A stretch of DNA of 64,000 bases, taken from Saccharomycopsis phalli (lineage: Eukaryota; Ascomycota; Saccharomycetes; Ascoideales; Saccharomycopsidaceae). The stretch covers positions 1,506,170-1,570,169 of the forward strand of contig CP073216.1 in the NCBI GenBank assembly GCA_020342235.1, given 5' to 3'. Positions 30,047 to 39,902 of the stretch are shown here, piece after piece (position 1 is the stretch's first letter; each line of letters begins with the position of its first letter). The position numbers and the translations under genes were made by a program. Below the pieces are notes generated by a model, which did not search any database, was not told the DNA's origin, and saw only the letters and a program-made list of their open reading frames with translations.

Positions 30047-31204
30047 ATGCTTAAATGGGCGCAAGGAACGCTCTCGGCGGTTACGGGGATCGCTGAGCCG
30101 GAATATGGCAGCGAGGCGATCCATCCGGTGACCAAGACCGTGGACGGCAAACGAGTGTTTAGGGAGACTGTTGCCGACGATTTCAAGTGGCTTTCGCCGG
30201 TGTCGACCAACGTCGAGACCGCAACGTTCTATTTCACCGACCTTGAGTCGGGATACTTGGGTTTTGCCCAGATTATCCACTCGGTGATCAGTCTGGTGTA
30301 CACCACAGCGCAGTTTACGTTCAAGCTCTATCACCGGGAGAAGAAGGAAGACGTGACCTGGACGTCAACCAACTTGGAGGACTTTGTCATCAAAGGCGCG
30401 AATTTCTACGCCAAGGACTTGTCGCTTGAGTTGGTGGATGGGGGCAGCACCTATGTCTTGAAGTCCAACGTCACTTCTGAGTCCGTGGTTGACTTGACGT
30501 TCAAGCGCATTGCTCCTGGGGTCATTGTCGGCGAAAACGGCACGTCGTACTACGGCACCGACGTCGCAAACCCGTGGGGTTCAATGCGCCACGCGTTCTG
30601 GCCACGCAACTCGGTCCAAGGCACAATCAAACTTGCCTCCAAGACCGTCGACATCCGCGGCATAAGCGCCTACGTTGCTGCGCTCCAGGGCATGAAGCCG
30701 CACCATGCAGCCGCCACGTGGAACTTCCTCAACTTCCAATCGGAAGAGTACTCTGCGATCCAGATGGAGTTTACCACACCTAAGTCGTATGCCAAGACAA
30801 AGGTCAACATTGGCATTCTTGTAAAGGGCAACACAATCCTCTCAGTGTCAGTCGACAACGCAGTCAAGCACTTGGACACCGAAATCGACGAGGTGGGATG
30901 GCCGGTGCCTCGCAGCATAGAGTTTGGTTTCCACGGATACGATGCCGCAGCTTCCGATGACGACATCAAGGCTGGTTCGGCGAAATCCGTCGATGCCGTC
31001 GTCAAGGGCAAGTTGGACAACTTGGCAGAACGTGTTGACGTCATGGGCGAGATCCCGGGGTTGGTCAAGACAATTGCCGGCGCGGTTTCTGGCACCAAGC
31101 CATTTATCTACCAGTTTGCCGTGGATCTTGTGTTGGAGATTGATGGTTCTTCGATTCCCGGCACTGCCTGGGCAGAAACTACTTTTATTTCGTCCTTAGA
31201 TTGA
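30047..31204 (+). CDS. SVF1: SVF1-family survival factor
   Basis: 385 residues from the ATG at 30047 (GAAAAAATG). Svf1 is a lipocalin-fold protein of the secretory pathway, linked to ceramide transport and to oxidative-stress and diauxic-shift survival. The N-terminus MLKWAQGTLSAVTGIAEPEY is close to yeast Svf1. The core (TNVETATFYFTDLESGYLGF, then QIIHS and TTAQFTFKLY) and a beta-rich remainder follow. S. cerevisiae Svf1 has 481 residues; the difference appears to lie in an acidic insertion absent here. An in-frame TTG at 30023 lies upstream but is not needed. The gene is relatively GC-rich with few CTG codons (one at 30293). Confidence 0.92.
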   Translation: MLKWAQGTLSAVTGIAEPEYGSEAIHPVTKTVDGKRVFRETVADDFKWLSPVSTNVETATFYFTDLESGYLGFAQIIHSVISLVYTTAQFTFKLYHREKKEDVTWTSTNLEDFVIKGANFYAKDLSLELVDGGSTYVLKSNVTSESVVDLTFKRIAPGVIVGENGTSYYGTDVANPWGSMRHAFWPRNSVQGTIKLASKTVDIRGISAYVAALQGMKPHHAAATWNFLNFQSEEYSAIQMEFTTPKSYAKTKVNIGILVKGNTILSVSVDNAVKHLDTEIDEVGWPVPRSIEFGFHGYDAAASDDDIKAGSAKSVDAVVKGKLDNLAERVDVMGEIPGLVKTIAGAVSGTKPFIYQFAVDLVLEIDGSSIPGTAWAETTFISSLD

Positions 31205-32168
31205 GGCAGGTCTGCTTTTCGTAATTTAATATGATTCATTTTGTAGATGGGAGGGCGAGGTGGGAGTGTTCTACAGAGTAGTGTTGTTCCACAGAGTAGT
31301 GTTTCTCACAGAGTGTTGCTCACAGAGTAGTGTTTCTCACAGAGTGTTGCTCACAGAGTAGTGTCCTGAATGTGTAGTTGGCATGCCAGTGAGGTGAAAT
31401 GTATTATCAAGAGGGTATTACCAAGATGGTATTATCAAGAGGGTCTTACCAAGATGGTATTGCCAAGATGATATCTGAGAGTAAATACAGTCATTGTCAT
31501 CTTGGGAAACATCCTGAAGCAACATTGAACGAGTCATCATTATACCCATATCAGCCATTGGTTGGAATTAATCCCAGTGGTGGAGTATGTTCAACTGGTA
31601 AATTCAAGTTGTGGACGGATTGCAATACTAAATGCATGTATTCCACTGAAAGACTAGTATTTCGTCAATTCTCATATATGCCATCAAGAGCTCTGGATGG
31701 AGAAAATAATCATGATTATGATCTAGTCTACGGCCACATCTAACAGAATGTCCCGTCCAATCAATGGTACTTTAGCTGCCAAGAGCCTGAAAAACCAAGG
31801 CTCAATTCAAGTGACTACTACTGCTAAAATAATATGTTTATTTACTTCTATAGCTATTCTAGGCTCCCCAGAGGATGTGATTGATATTTCACCGTCTAAA
31901 AAACAAGGACAGCGCTACTAATTCTGGTGTCAAGAGAAAACCCTTACAATGGATAAACTTTCGACTTGATCTTCAACTGTTGAAGAAATAGCTTAGAAGC
32001 AGCTACAAAGTCTTGCATCTAGGACTACCTGCCGCCTTGTGATGCTGTAAAAAATCTACCCATTCAGCACCAACATGTAGAATATTACAAGGGAATAAAC
32101 TGATTTTGGGTCGGTAAAGAGCGGCGAATTTGTGCTCTGGCCACGGAGCCTTTACCTATTGTTGCCTG
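31205..32168. other. Intergenic with short degenerate repeats
   Basis: 31262-31368 repeats CACAGAGTAGTGTT words and 31399-31468 repeats TATTACCAAGATGG words. A 114-codon ORF (31399-31743) overlaps the second repeat and has no recognisable features, so I do not call it. From ~32105 the sequence matches 19185-19245. Confidence 0.5.
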
Positions 32169-32173
32169 AGTGA

Positions 32174-32402
32174 TGTCGTAATCTAGCAGATCCTTATAGC
32201 ATCCATATCTACTGTTATAGATAATTCATCTTCTTGTTCCTATACTAGCTATTTCTTATCCTATTTATATTTTCTTCTGAGATGCCTTCAGTTAACTTTG
32301 GCTTCTGAGATTGTTGTCCGTACGGCCTCATAATACTATTAACTCAGTTAGCTTCTTCAACATCCATCTCCTTAATCTCTCAGATCTTCGACATCTTCAA
32401 CA
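32174..32402 (+). mobile_element. Solo LTR (family 2) with exact 5-bp target duplication
   Basis: 229 bp, starting TGTCGTAATCTAGC and ending TCTTCAACA (TGT...ACA termini). The target duplication AGTGA is exact at 32169-32173 and 32403-32407. The related sequence at ~19243 lacks the insertion. This is the only member of this family seen outside the subtelomeric end. Confidence 0.92.
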
Positions 32403-32407
32403 AGTGA

Positions 32408-32935
32408 ATGTCTCTAAACCTGGGCATGTAGGTCATGGAATATTGTTGGGGAGGGATTGTCGCACAAGTGACTACTAATAAGTCAAAACTACTACTTTCG
32501 GAGCCCTAGTTGGACCTAAGAGAATACTCAGCAAGATCAGCCAACTACTCACCGGCCAAAGCTCGGTTTCACATAAAACAAGACTTTATTCAACGCAGAA
32601 ACTAGCCCATAATGCAACACAGGCAAAGATTCCGAGCCATCCACCTCCACCACTTTACCTACTAGCACGTTTGGCCCTTGAGCCCAAGAATAGATGTTCA
32701 AAGAAATTGCCACAGCTAATAAAGCCTGTCTCCCTTCAAATGTAGCAAAGCTTAAAATGTAGGTTTCTACTCGTCTGTGCTGGACTGGTGGGTGCTTTTT
32801 GCTACAGCGCGTTAGGAGTGACTCAAGCCACATACGACCTAGGAAAACATACTACCCCTCCAATGCCCATTAGCTTGTATATTTATAAGCTCTAGTTGAA
32901 CGTTTTCATCTCTGCCGCAGAGTTTTCTTTTGACG
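32408..32935 (+). pseudogene. Decayed LINE-related relic
   Basis: Reads ALVGPKRILSKISQLLTG at ~32510-32560, aligning to EALAGSKAIHSLASQLLGG of the relic at 15276. Downstream, 32740-32935 resembles 53860-54030 and 47570-47700. No intact frame. Confidence 0.45.
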
Positions 32936-33510
32936 GCCACATGGCTGTCCTTCTCATGACCTCTGATTATTGTCAAGGTCTTTATTTCTCTCCTTGAAAC
33001 GTCTTTTTTTGTTCTTTTCCTTTCATTTTCATTTATCCTTGCTTCTTGACCCAGTCTCCTAGTCAAAGGCAATGGTAATTATCATGATGATTATAATGGT
33101 GATTGTCCCCATTGCATTTTGTCTCCTCATTGCCAAATAGCTCGAGCAACAATCCATGAAGCCGATTCACTGAGTAATTAGGATATTAAACTGATAATTA
33201 CCTTGGTCCTGTGCCTTTGTGAGGAAAATCTCAAGAGCAGCTCTACATGTCAAATATTCTGATCCTTGGGGATATACATCTCAAAATTATCACCTAATAT
33301 GGTATAGAGCTCAAAATTATCATCTTATGGATATACACCATATTCTCATCATATGACATACAACTCAATATTCTCATCTTATGATATCCATCTTATTCTC
33401 ATATGATATCAATTCTCAATACATTAAATACATCACACTACCCACACATTCCCATAACCAAACTTCCATTAACCTATTACAGATCCACAGCAATAAATCA
33501 TCTCATCCCT
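32936..33510. other. Intergenic, no gene seen
   Basis: AT-rich. Imperfect repeats of CTCAAAATTATCATC-like words at 33280-33420. Confidence 0.5.
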
Positions 33511-34349
33511 CTATTCATTGAGCACCCTCACAATAATATCAACCGACTTATTCTCCAACTTGTGCAATAACCTCTTCAACTTCCCCTGCTTGCTATTCTC
33601 CAAATCATTTCGCCGGTGAAAGTCGTCACTATCAACCCCATACTTTGTCGACTTCAAGATCTGTCTGGTAAATGAAAGCAACACCATTGAAAAATACAAC
33701 CGAATCACAACAACAACCACACAAGTCCCAACAATCGTCATAAACTCATACGATTTCGACGCAGATTGCGACGCCAACTTATCAGCCGCATCGCGCACTC
33801 CCATCTCAACCGTCCGCTTCACAAAATCAATTGGACCCGCAGGATCCTCAAGAACATAATCATTGGTAGGCATTGCGGCAACAACACTGGATGTAATTTT
33901 TGTGGCAATGCTGCTGGAAATCGCACTGGCGGAAGTGGTGGATGGAATTTCCGTGGCATCCTGGCCGGTCAGATTGGATCCAAACCACTGGTTTGAAAAG
34001 AAGAGAATAAACAAGATACTTGCCACGGTATCGCCACAAAAGATCACGCTAATAAGAGAGAATTTCGGCAAGTCCGGCTTGGTGACGTTCTGGAGCCCGT
34101 TTATATAAAACGGGAGGATCATGATCGACGACAAGTAAAAGAGCCACTGGGAAAACTCAATAGGGTGGCCCGTGATCAATGAGAGAATGCCATAGAGCCC
34201 TGAGATTTTATTAAGAATCGCAATTCCCAAGACAAGCTCCACGCCAATATACAATGGCAAGCCAAGGAACGACTGCTGTTAGTTTTGTTTTTTCATCTCG
34301 TGTCAATATAACGTACTTTTGGAAGGTATAGCCTCAAAGAAAGTGCCAT
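33511..34349 (-). CDS. KEI1: KEI1, subunit of inositol phosphorylceramide synthase (one intron)
   Basis: 264 residues in two exons. Kei1 is the Golgi membrane subunit that localises and activates IPC synthase Aur1 in sphingolipid synthesis. Exon 1 (34317-34349) encodes MALSLRLYLPK. Exon 2 (33511-34272) continues SFLGLPLYIGVELVLGIAIL, matching the yeast Kei1 N-terminus (LPKSFLG, then PLYLAVEIVLG). Downstream signatures are LITGHPIEFSQWLFYL and DTVASILFILFFSNQW; about four membrane spans are expected. The middle insert (residues ~115-160) is Ser/Thr-rich and longer than in S. cerevisiae (221 residues). Splicing is inferred from sequence only. Confidence 0.9.
34273..34316 (-). other. 44-nt spliceosomal intron of KEI1
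   Basis: Minus strand: 5' site GTACGT, branch motif ACTAAC, and 3' end AACAGCAG immediately after the branch. Phase 0, between LPK and SFLG. The branch-to-acceptor distance is extremely short, as in Yarrowia-like introns. Confidence 0.8.
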
Positions 34350-34861
34350 GATGACTTGGGATTGTGTGGAATTTTTCATACCATGTGGGTGGCACCTGAC
34401 CTTCTCCACCTTGGGGTTGCACTAATACATGGGAAATATGCTAAAAAAAATCGATTTTGATTTTAAAAGATAGTTTAGTTGATGTGATTTGTGCTTTTTT
34501 TTATTTCTACTTGGAAAAAGGATACTCGTTCGCTGTAGAAAGGAAATGGAATTGGTTAGGCCTTTGTGCCAAAAAGCTCGAATCACCAACAGGTTATAAG
34601 AAGACAATAAAGTCGACAAGTAAAACCACTCGTTTTATTACATTACTTCTGTAATTTAATATCTAAAATACGTATTATAATAGTTAGAAAAGATTCGCCT
34701 GACTATTGAATAGTACACTATTTATAGTGGCAAGTAGACTGGGACCAAGACTGGAGACATGACTTCATGCGTCAAGTGGTCGGATCGTATAAAAGTAATC
34801 GTAGCAGTTTGAATCTTGTATTGGATACAAAATATTGTCAACAAACATATTGTATATTCAA
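34350..34861. other. Intergenic, no gene seen
   Basis: AT-rich spacer; only short ORFs. Confidence 0.45.
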
Positions 34862-35887
34862 TTACATCAAAGGCATGGTCTCACTGCTGTACTCAAACTT
34901 GAGCTCCATCCACTCTCTTTTCTTGACCAAATTCATTGCCTTGTCAAGCTTCACCGTAAGAAGCTCGCTGCTTCCTTTAATTCCAATGACTCGATTGAGC
35001 AACAAATTTTGAAGCGCCTTAACCAATTGCCACAAAACCACTCTGGTCAATTTCTGGTGGTCAAACTGATCCAAATCATCAATCGTATCGATTTTCAACT
35101 TGGTAGTGCTCTTCACGTTGCTAAACGGCGTCGATTCGTTATTTGAAATCAACGTCGTGATCGTGACGTCGGTTATATTATCAATCTTCAATCCAACTCT
35201 ATAGTTCATCATATCAGTGTCCCATGAGTATCCCCAAGAGTTGCGGCCAACCTCAAACGGCTCAAACTGATGACCAATGGCCTTCAAATAAAGACCAAGC
35301 TCCGTTAATCCATATGGAATACGTCTTGTGTGCTTCTTGTCCCATTCATGTCTGATGATTCTTAAATTCCGCAAAATAGTAAGAAAGGTATTAGGAAGAG
35401 AAATAGTGGCATTAAAAATTGCCAATGGACAATAGAAATAATCCCAAGGTTTCCAAGGTCGAGGAAAAATCGGACAGGCTGCAACGATTCCAAGAGTCGT
35501 GAATACAAGCCCGTTGAGGGTGCGGAATATTACCTTAAGGGCTCCTCTTGTCTCTTTTGTCATGGCAAGTTTCTGAGCTGACAGGCCAAATGTACTAAGA
35601 TAATAATCAGTCAACCCGGCTGAATCACTGGTGAGCCCAGTGACAGTTTTCTCAATTTCTTCAAGAAGCGGCTTGCTGATAGATGTGATTACTCTTCTTG
35701 GAAGTCCGGTGATATTAAAAGTAGCAGGTCCATCTTCATCTTCAGCAAGTTCATGATAAATTTCGTATTCATCATCAGCAAGGTACTTATAAATATCATC
35801 GTGTGACGTTCTGGACATTTCTTCGGTGAAATTGAACCCATAGACTGGTAAGCATGTGAGAATAAAGGCATATGCAAACTTCATCAC
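34862..35887 (-). CDS. Orphan secreted or membrane-anchored protein
   Basis: 341 residues with a doublet start (ATGATG). The N-terminus KFAYAFILTCLPVYG is a good signal peptide. An acidic stretch follows (DDEYEIYHELAEDEDG), then helical segments. A hydrophobic region around residues 130-175 (LVFTTLGIVAACPIF, then FYCPLAIFNATISLP) could be a membrane hairpin. Several N-glycosylation sequons are present (NFT, NIT, NAT, NES). I do not recognise the family. The window contains no paralogue and its neighbours (KEI1, RFC1) suggest nothing. The coding frame is clean and the composition protein-like, so the gene is probably real. Confidence 0.7.
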   Translation of the reverse strand: MMKFAYAFILTCLPVYGFNFTEEMSRTSHDDIYKYLADDEYEIYHELAEDEDGPATFNITGLPRRVITSISKPLLEEIEKTVTGLTSDSAGLTDYYLSTFGLSAQKLAMTKETRGALKVIFRTLNGLVFTTLGIVAACPIFPRPWKPWDYFYCPLAIFNATISLPNTFLTILRNLRIIRHEWDKKHTRRIPYGLTELGLYLKAIGHQFEPFEVGRNSWGYSWDTDMMNYRVGLKIDNITDVTITTLISNNESTPFSNVKSTTKLKIDTIDDLDQFDHQKLTRVVLWQLVKALQNLLLNRVIGIKGSSELLTVKLDKAMNLVKKREWMELKFEYSSETMPLM

Positions 35888-36454
35888 AAATGTCCGAGTG
35901 AAAATAATTGGAAAAATCTGATCATAGCTCCGTATTTATATAATTCAAAGCAATGGAATTGCTAAGGAAATTGCGGCATGTGTCTGAACCTAAGGAATCT
36001 TTATGAAATCATGCACGTCTTGCAATGAACCAAAGGAAGAAGCAATGAAAAACCCAAAGTGGCGGAATAAATGTAAGGAATTGATTCAGCCAAAAGACTA
36101 GAGGAAGATGTATCAAGAGTAGGTTATATGGTAACATAAAGCGGCTATATTGGGTAGAGGTTCTTGTATCATAAGTGTTCTTGATATCATTTTCAAATGT
36201 ATAGTTTCTCTAGGTTCTACATTTCATCAAAAGGCTTATTGAATATTGCTATACTAAGCTGGAATCCCACAAAATGAAGTCTACAGCAATGAAAACACAA
36301 GAACTGAATATTCTTGACAATTTATTAACTGAATATTCTTGACGATTTATTAAATGTAAGCCCAAGACACTTGCAAATCTAGTCCTATGATCTACTTCAC
36401 CAACCCAAGACTTTATCTAACCTCAGATCAACTCCTTAATTCACGGACCAATTC
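35888..36454. other. Intergenic, no gene seen
   Basis: AT-rich. A direct repeat of GAATATTCTTGACAATTTATTAA-like sequence occurs at 36308-36352. Confidence 0.45.
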
Positions 36455-39232
36455 TTATTTCTTCCTAGACTTTGCGGGTTTCTTTTTCGCCACTTTCTTC
36501 GCAGAGGGTTTCTTTGCCTTAATTAATTTGTCCTTGGTTATATCCTGGCTTTCTTCCTCATCATCCTCTTCTTTCACCTCCTCGATATCATCGTCAATCG
36601 CATCTTCCAAATCTGGCTTGGCACTGGAAACACCCTTGCTGGAAGTTCCAGCCACACCAACCCGGTTTATCGAAACCGCATGGGTTTGGGAGTTGTACTT
36701 TCGGGTAAAGGCAGACTTGACTGGAGTTGGCAACTTCTTGGACACAATGTCCAACTTGTACTGGCTGGTACCGATGTTGAAGTCCAATATATAGTCCCAG
36801 TCTTCCTTTGTAAAACAGTATGAGTCGAGAATGGAAATCACCTCGGCGATTCCCTCTGAGCCGTGGTTGATTAACGGGTCGGACAATTTTTTGCTGAGTA
36901 GATTGATGTAGTTTAGTCTCAACTGGTTCTTGTCGGCAAGAGTCAGCAACTTTGAGTGGTAGTTCAAGTCGGTGAGAAGTCGCAAGTACTTGTTTCGTTT
37001 GGAATTGGCTCCCAAGTAGGACGTGAAGTTGATTCGCCCAGTTATTTGACCGTTGACGTAGGAACACGGGCGGATCGACGACATGACTGCGTGAAGAGGC
37101 ATGAGAGACCACTGTTGCTCGGAGGAGTGGATTTTGCTGTCGATAAGGTCCGCCTCTGAGATCGAATTACTGGCCTTTTCCACCAACCTGAGATGGTCGA
37201 GATTCAGGGCCGATTTGCTGGGCTTTGTTGCCATGTAGTTCTCGTGGACCATCAATGGCACAAAGCTGTGGTCGTCAAAATAGTACTGGATCTTTTCATT
37301 CAACGATACCTTTGAGCTGGCGGCCCAGATCCCCGAGGAAAGATACTTGCCTGCAATATCAAAAGTCTTCATGGCGACGTTTTTCTCCCAGCCGCCCATC
37401 ACGTCCTTGTAGTTTGATCCAGTCAACTCCTTGGTGGTCTTGCTCACTGTGGACAACAAGTTGATAATCTGGCGGATATCGTTCTTGGTGTACTCGACAA
37501 GCCGGTCAATGACTTCTGGCGGGACCTTGATCTTTTCCCGAAGACATATCGTGAGGATCCGCAGCCGGATTGACGTGGCATCTGGTCGGCGGAACTGTAC
37601 ATCCATGGTGACCTTGTCAAACGGCCGCATCTTCGGTAGCGACTTGTCGTTGCAAATAAGAATGATTGGGATCGACGTCTTGCGGCAAAACTGCGCCAAC
37701 GCTCCGACACCTCCCATATCACCAGAGGACATCCCATCAACCTCATCCATGATAAGACAGAGCTTATGATCGCTGTTGTTGGCCAGCTTGTCGAAAAAAC
37801 TCACGACCGATGTGTTGTCAAGCACATCCTTCACCGTCTGGTTGAGCAACGACTTGCTCCGCACATCAGACGCGTTTTTCTCAATGATATCATAGCCCAT
37901 ATCCTTGGCAATAATGTGTGCAGCTGTGGTCTTTCCAATGCCCGGAGGCCCGCTGATTAATATCGCAGGAAACGACTCACCATAATACTTGAACTTTGCC
38001 CGCTTGTTGGCGTCCCAACTACCCAACCACTTCATGATCTTAGCCACTTGGCCCTTGTTCCCACAGATCTGAGACACTTTTGACGGCGCATACTTCACAG
38101 TCCACAACTTCTCTGAATCAGGCCGCTCGCTCGGCTTAATATAGTCGTCGTCCTTGGTCCGTTTTCGACGCCGTGAGTCTTCTGCTTCTGCTTCTGCAGC
38201 TTCTCGTTCCGCTGTTGCCTGCATTTCTCTCGCAGCTTCTTCCTTCTTGGCCAATATCTTCTTGGCAGCTTCGTTATCATCTCCTCCGTCTTCCGGCATA
38301 CCCTCAATGAGCGTCACAAACCCATCCTCGTCGATATGTTTGACCCCGAGTTTCTGGATTTTCGCCACTTTCGAAGGTCCTGCACCTTCACCTAGCACAA
38401 CAACACTGGTCTTTCCACTCACTGACTTGGTGACTTTGGCCCCATACTCTGTGGCTAGTGCCTCACAGTCCTCACGGTTCAAGTGTGGCAAGTTTCCGGT
38501 GAAGACAATTGTCAAGCCAACAAGACAATTGGGCTTGCCAACTGGCTTTTTGAACGACTCATCGGTCACCTGGGCATCCAACTCGGCTTTTTTGGCGAAG
38601 AAATTCACCTTGGCACTAGTATCCACTTCTGGAAGCTCGCAATTTGGAATGGCATTGAGGATCGTCAAGGCAGACGGTTCGCTTCCGGTATTTGTTGTGG
38701 AAGGTTTTGGCTTAGTCTTTGGCTCAGCTTTTGGTTTAGTCTTTGGTTCAGCTTTCGGTTTAGTCTTTGGCTCAGCTTTTGGTTTAGTCTTTGGTTCGGC
38801 TTTTGGTTTAGCCTTTGGCTCAGCTGTTGGCTTAGACTTTGGCTCATCCTTTGATTTGATCTTTGACCCATCCTTTGACTCTTCCTTTGATTCTTCCTTT
38901 ATTTTCCGTCGCTTTTCAACACTCTCAGTCATATCCGAATCTCGTCCCCGAATTCGACTTCTTCGCTTCAACTTCACCCCATCTTCATCTGAATCCGTAT
39001 CCACCTTTGTCGACTCAACCTCCGGCTCCAAAACCTCCATGATTTCATCCTCATCATCATCAAATTCATCCCCCAGAGGAACATACTCGGCAACATCTGA
39101 ATCCTCCTCGACAGGCTTTTTGGCCTTCTTGCCTACATTCTTCTTTGCAGGCTCCTTTTTTGGATTCGCATTCTTCTTTGTTGGCCGAATTGACTTGCCT
39201 TTGTTGAAAAAATCAGCAATGTCAGTACCCAT
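36455..39232 (-). CDS. RFC1: Replication factor C large subunit RFC1
   Basis: 925 residues (yeast Rfc1 has 861). It is the clamp loader's large subunit, opening PCNA at primer-template junctions. Order of features: N-terminal PCNA-binding motif IADFFNKG; an acidic/basic disordered region with an 8-residue repeat EPKTKPKA (~130-175); a BRCT domain (~230-310, GLTIVFTGNLPHLNREDC); AAA+ Walker A GPPGIGKTT (~430); Walker B LIMDEVDG (~495); SSEQQWSLMPLHAV; and the RFC1-specific C-terminal domain ending in a Lys-rich tail. Codon 557 (37562-37564) is CTG within TSIR-x-RILTICLREK, where yeast Rfc1 (recalled) has Ser (NSIKSRLMTIAIREK). The four CTGs noticed fall outside conserved Leu positions. Confidence 0.96.
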   Translation of the reverse strand: MGTDIADFFNKGKSIRPTKKNANPKKEPAKKNVGKKAKKPVEEDSDVAEYVPLGDEFDDDEDEIMEVLEPEVESTKVDTDSDEDGVKLKRRSRIRGRDSDMTESVEKRRKIKEESKEESKDGSKIKSKDEPKSKPTAEPKAKPKAEPKTKPKAEPKTKPKAEPKTKPKAEPKTKPKPSTTNTGSEPSALTILNAIPNCELPEVDTSAKVNFFAKKAELDAQVTDESFKKPVGKPNCLVGLTIVFTGNLPHLNREDCEALATEYGAKVTKSVSGKTSVVVLGEGAGPSKVAKIQKLGVKHIDEDGFVTLIEGMPEDGGDDNEAAKKILAKKEEAAREMQATAEREAAEAEAEDSRRRKRTKDDDYIKPSERPDSEKLWTVKYAPSKVSQICGNKGQVAKIMKWLGSWDANKRAKFKYYGESFPAILISGPPGIGKTTAAHIIAKDMGYDIIEKNASDVRSKSLLNQTVKDVLDNTSVVSFFDKLANNSDHKLCLIMDEVDGMSSGDMGGVGALAQFCRKTSIPIILICNDKSLPKMRPFDKVTMDVQFRRPDATSIRLRILTICLREKIKVPPEVIDRLVEYTKNDIRQIINLLSTVSKTTKELTGSNYKDVMGGWEKNVAMKTFDIAGKYLSSGIWAASSKVSLNEKIQYYFDDHSFVPLMVHENYMATKPSKSALNLDHLRLVEKASNSISEADLIDSKIHSSEQQWSLMPLHAVMSSIRPCSYVNGQITGRINFTSYLGANSKRNKYLRLLTDLNYHSKLLTLADKNQLRLNYINLLSKKLSDPLINHGSEGIAEVISILDSYCFTKEDWDYILDFNIGTSQYKLDIVSKKLPTPVKSAFTRKYNSQTHAVSINRVGVAGTSSKGVSSAKPDLEDAIDDDIEEVKEEDDEEESQDITKDKLIKAKKPSAKKVAKKKPAKSRKK

Positions 39233-39253
39233 GATGCCTCGGTTTTTGGCGTT

Positions 39254-39281
39254 ACGCGTAACAAAGATATGGTGTCACGTG
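39254..39281. promoter_or_regulatory. MCB box and E-box upstream of RFC1
   Basis: ACGCGT at 39254-39259 is 21 bp upstream of the RFC1 ATG, and CACGTG at 39276-39281 is 43 bp upstream. The pairing of MCB and CACGTG repeats the SLD2-ATP25 promoter arrangement. Cell-cycle regulation is inferred. Confidence 0.5.
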
Positions 39282-39902
39282 ACATTGCAACGTGATCACC
39301 CAGGTCTTGACCTGGATATACGTCAATCAACAATGTTTACCAATCGTCATTACCTCAAAGGAAAATGAAAATGGAGAAATTGCATGCAAATTCGTGTCTC
39401 TCAATTAATAATAGCTGCCAATCAAAGAAATAGCATCTAGCTAGATGATTTGGTATCGCAATGGAAATCAAGACTTGGTAATGCTTTGTATTATATTGGG
39501 CTGTAAAATAGAGGCTCTAGAGCTAAAAGGATCATTGGATAGAACATATCTTGATTGGGTTTGTGATGGTTTATATGAATTAATTTGCCAAGTGAAGACA
39601 GGATGTATTGCGATATTAGATACAGAGACGCATTTCATTCAAAGAATTCTCATATGATCACTTGCTATAAACACCATAAAACAATCTGCCTCATCGTCTG
39701 TCGAAAAAAATATCAATAACGTATTATTCATTGCAACAAATGAAATCTGATCGACTCTCAGTGGAACTGGCTCTTACAATTGTAAGCAAAAGTGTGCATT
39801 GTGATAAAATCTACACAATTGAAATACTGAAATAAAAAAATTAATACTAAAAAAAGAAACCGGTCAAAAAAACGGCCAAAGCTAGAAATCAAGCCTAAAT
39901 TA
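39282..39902. other. Intergenic, no gene seen
   Basis: A 70-codon plus-strand ORF (39445-39657) has no recognisable features. Otherwise AT-rich. Confidence 0.45.

Noticed and set aside
31399-31743. 114-codon plus-strand ORF
   Set aside because: The first third is a short tandem repeat and the rest has no recognised features.
38154-39368. 404-codon open frame on the plus strand opposite RFC1
   Set aside because: Shadow of the RFC1 N-terminal half; Ser/Phe/Gly-rich composition mirrors antisense Lys/Glu codons.
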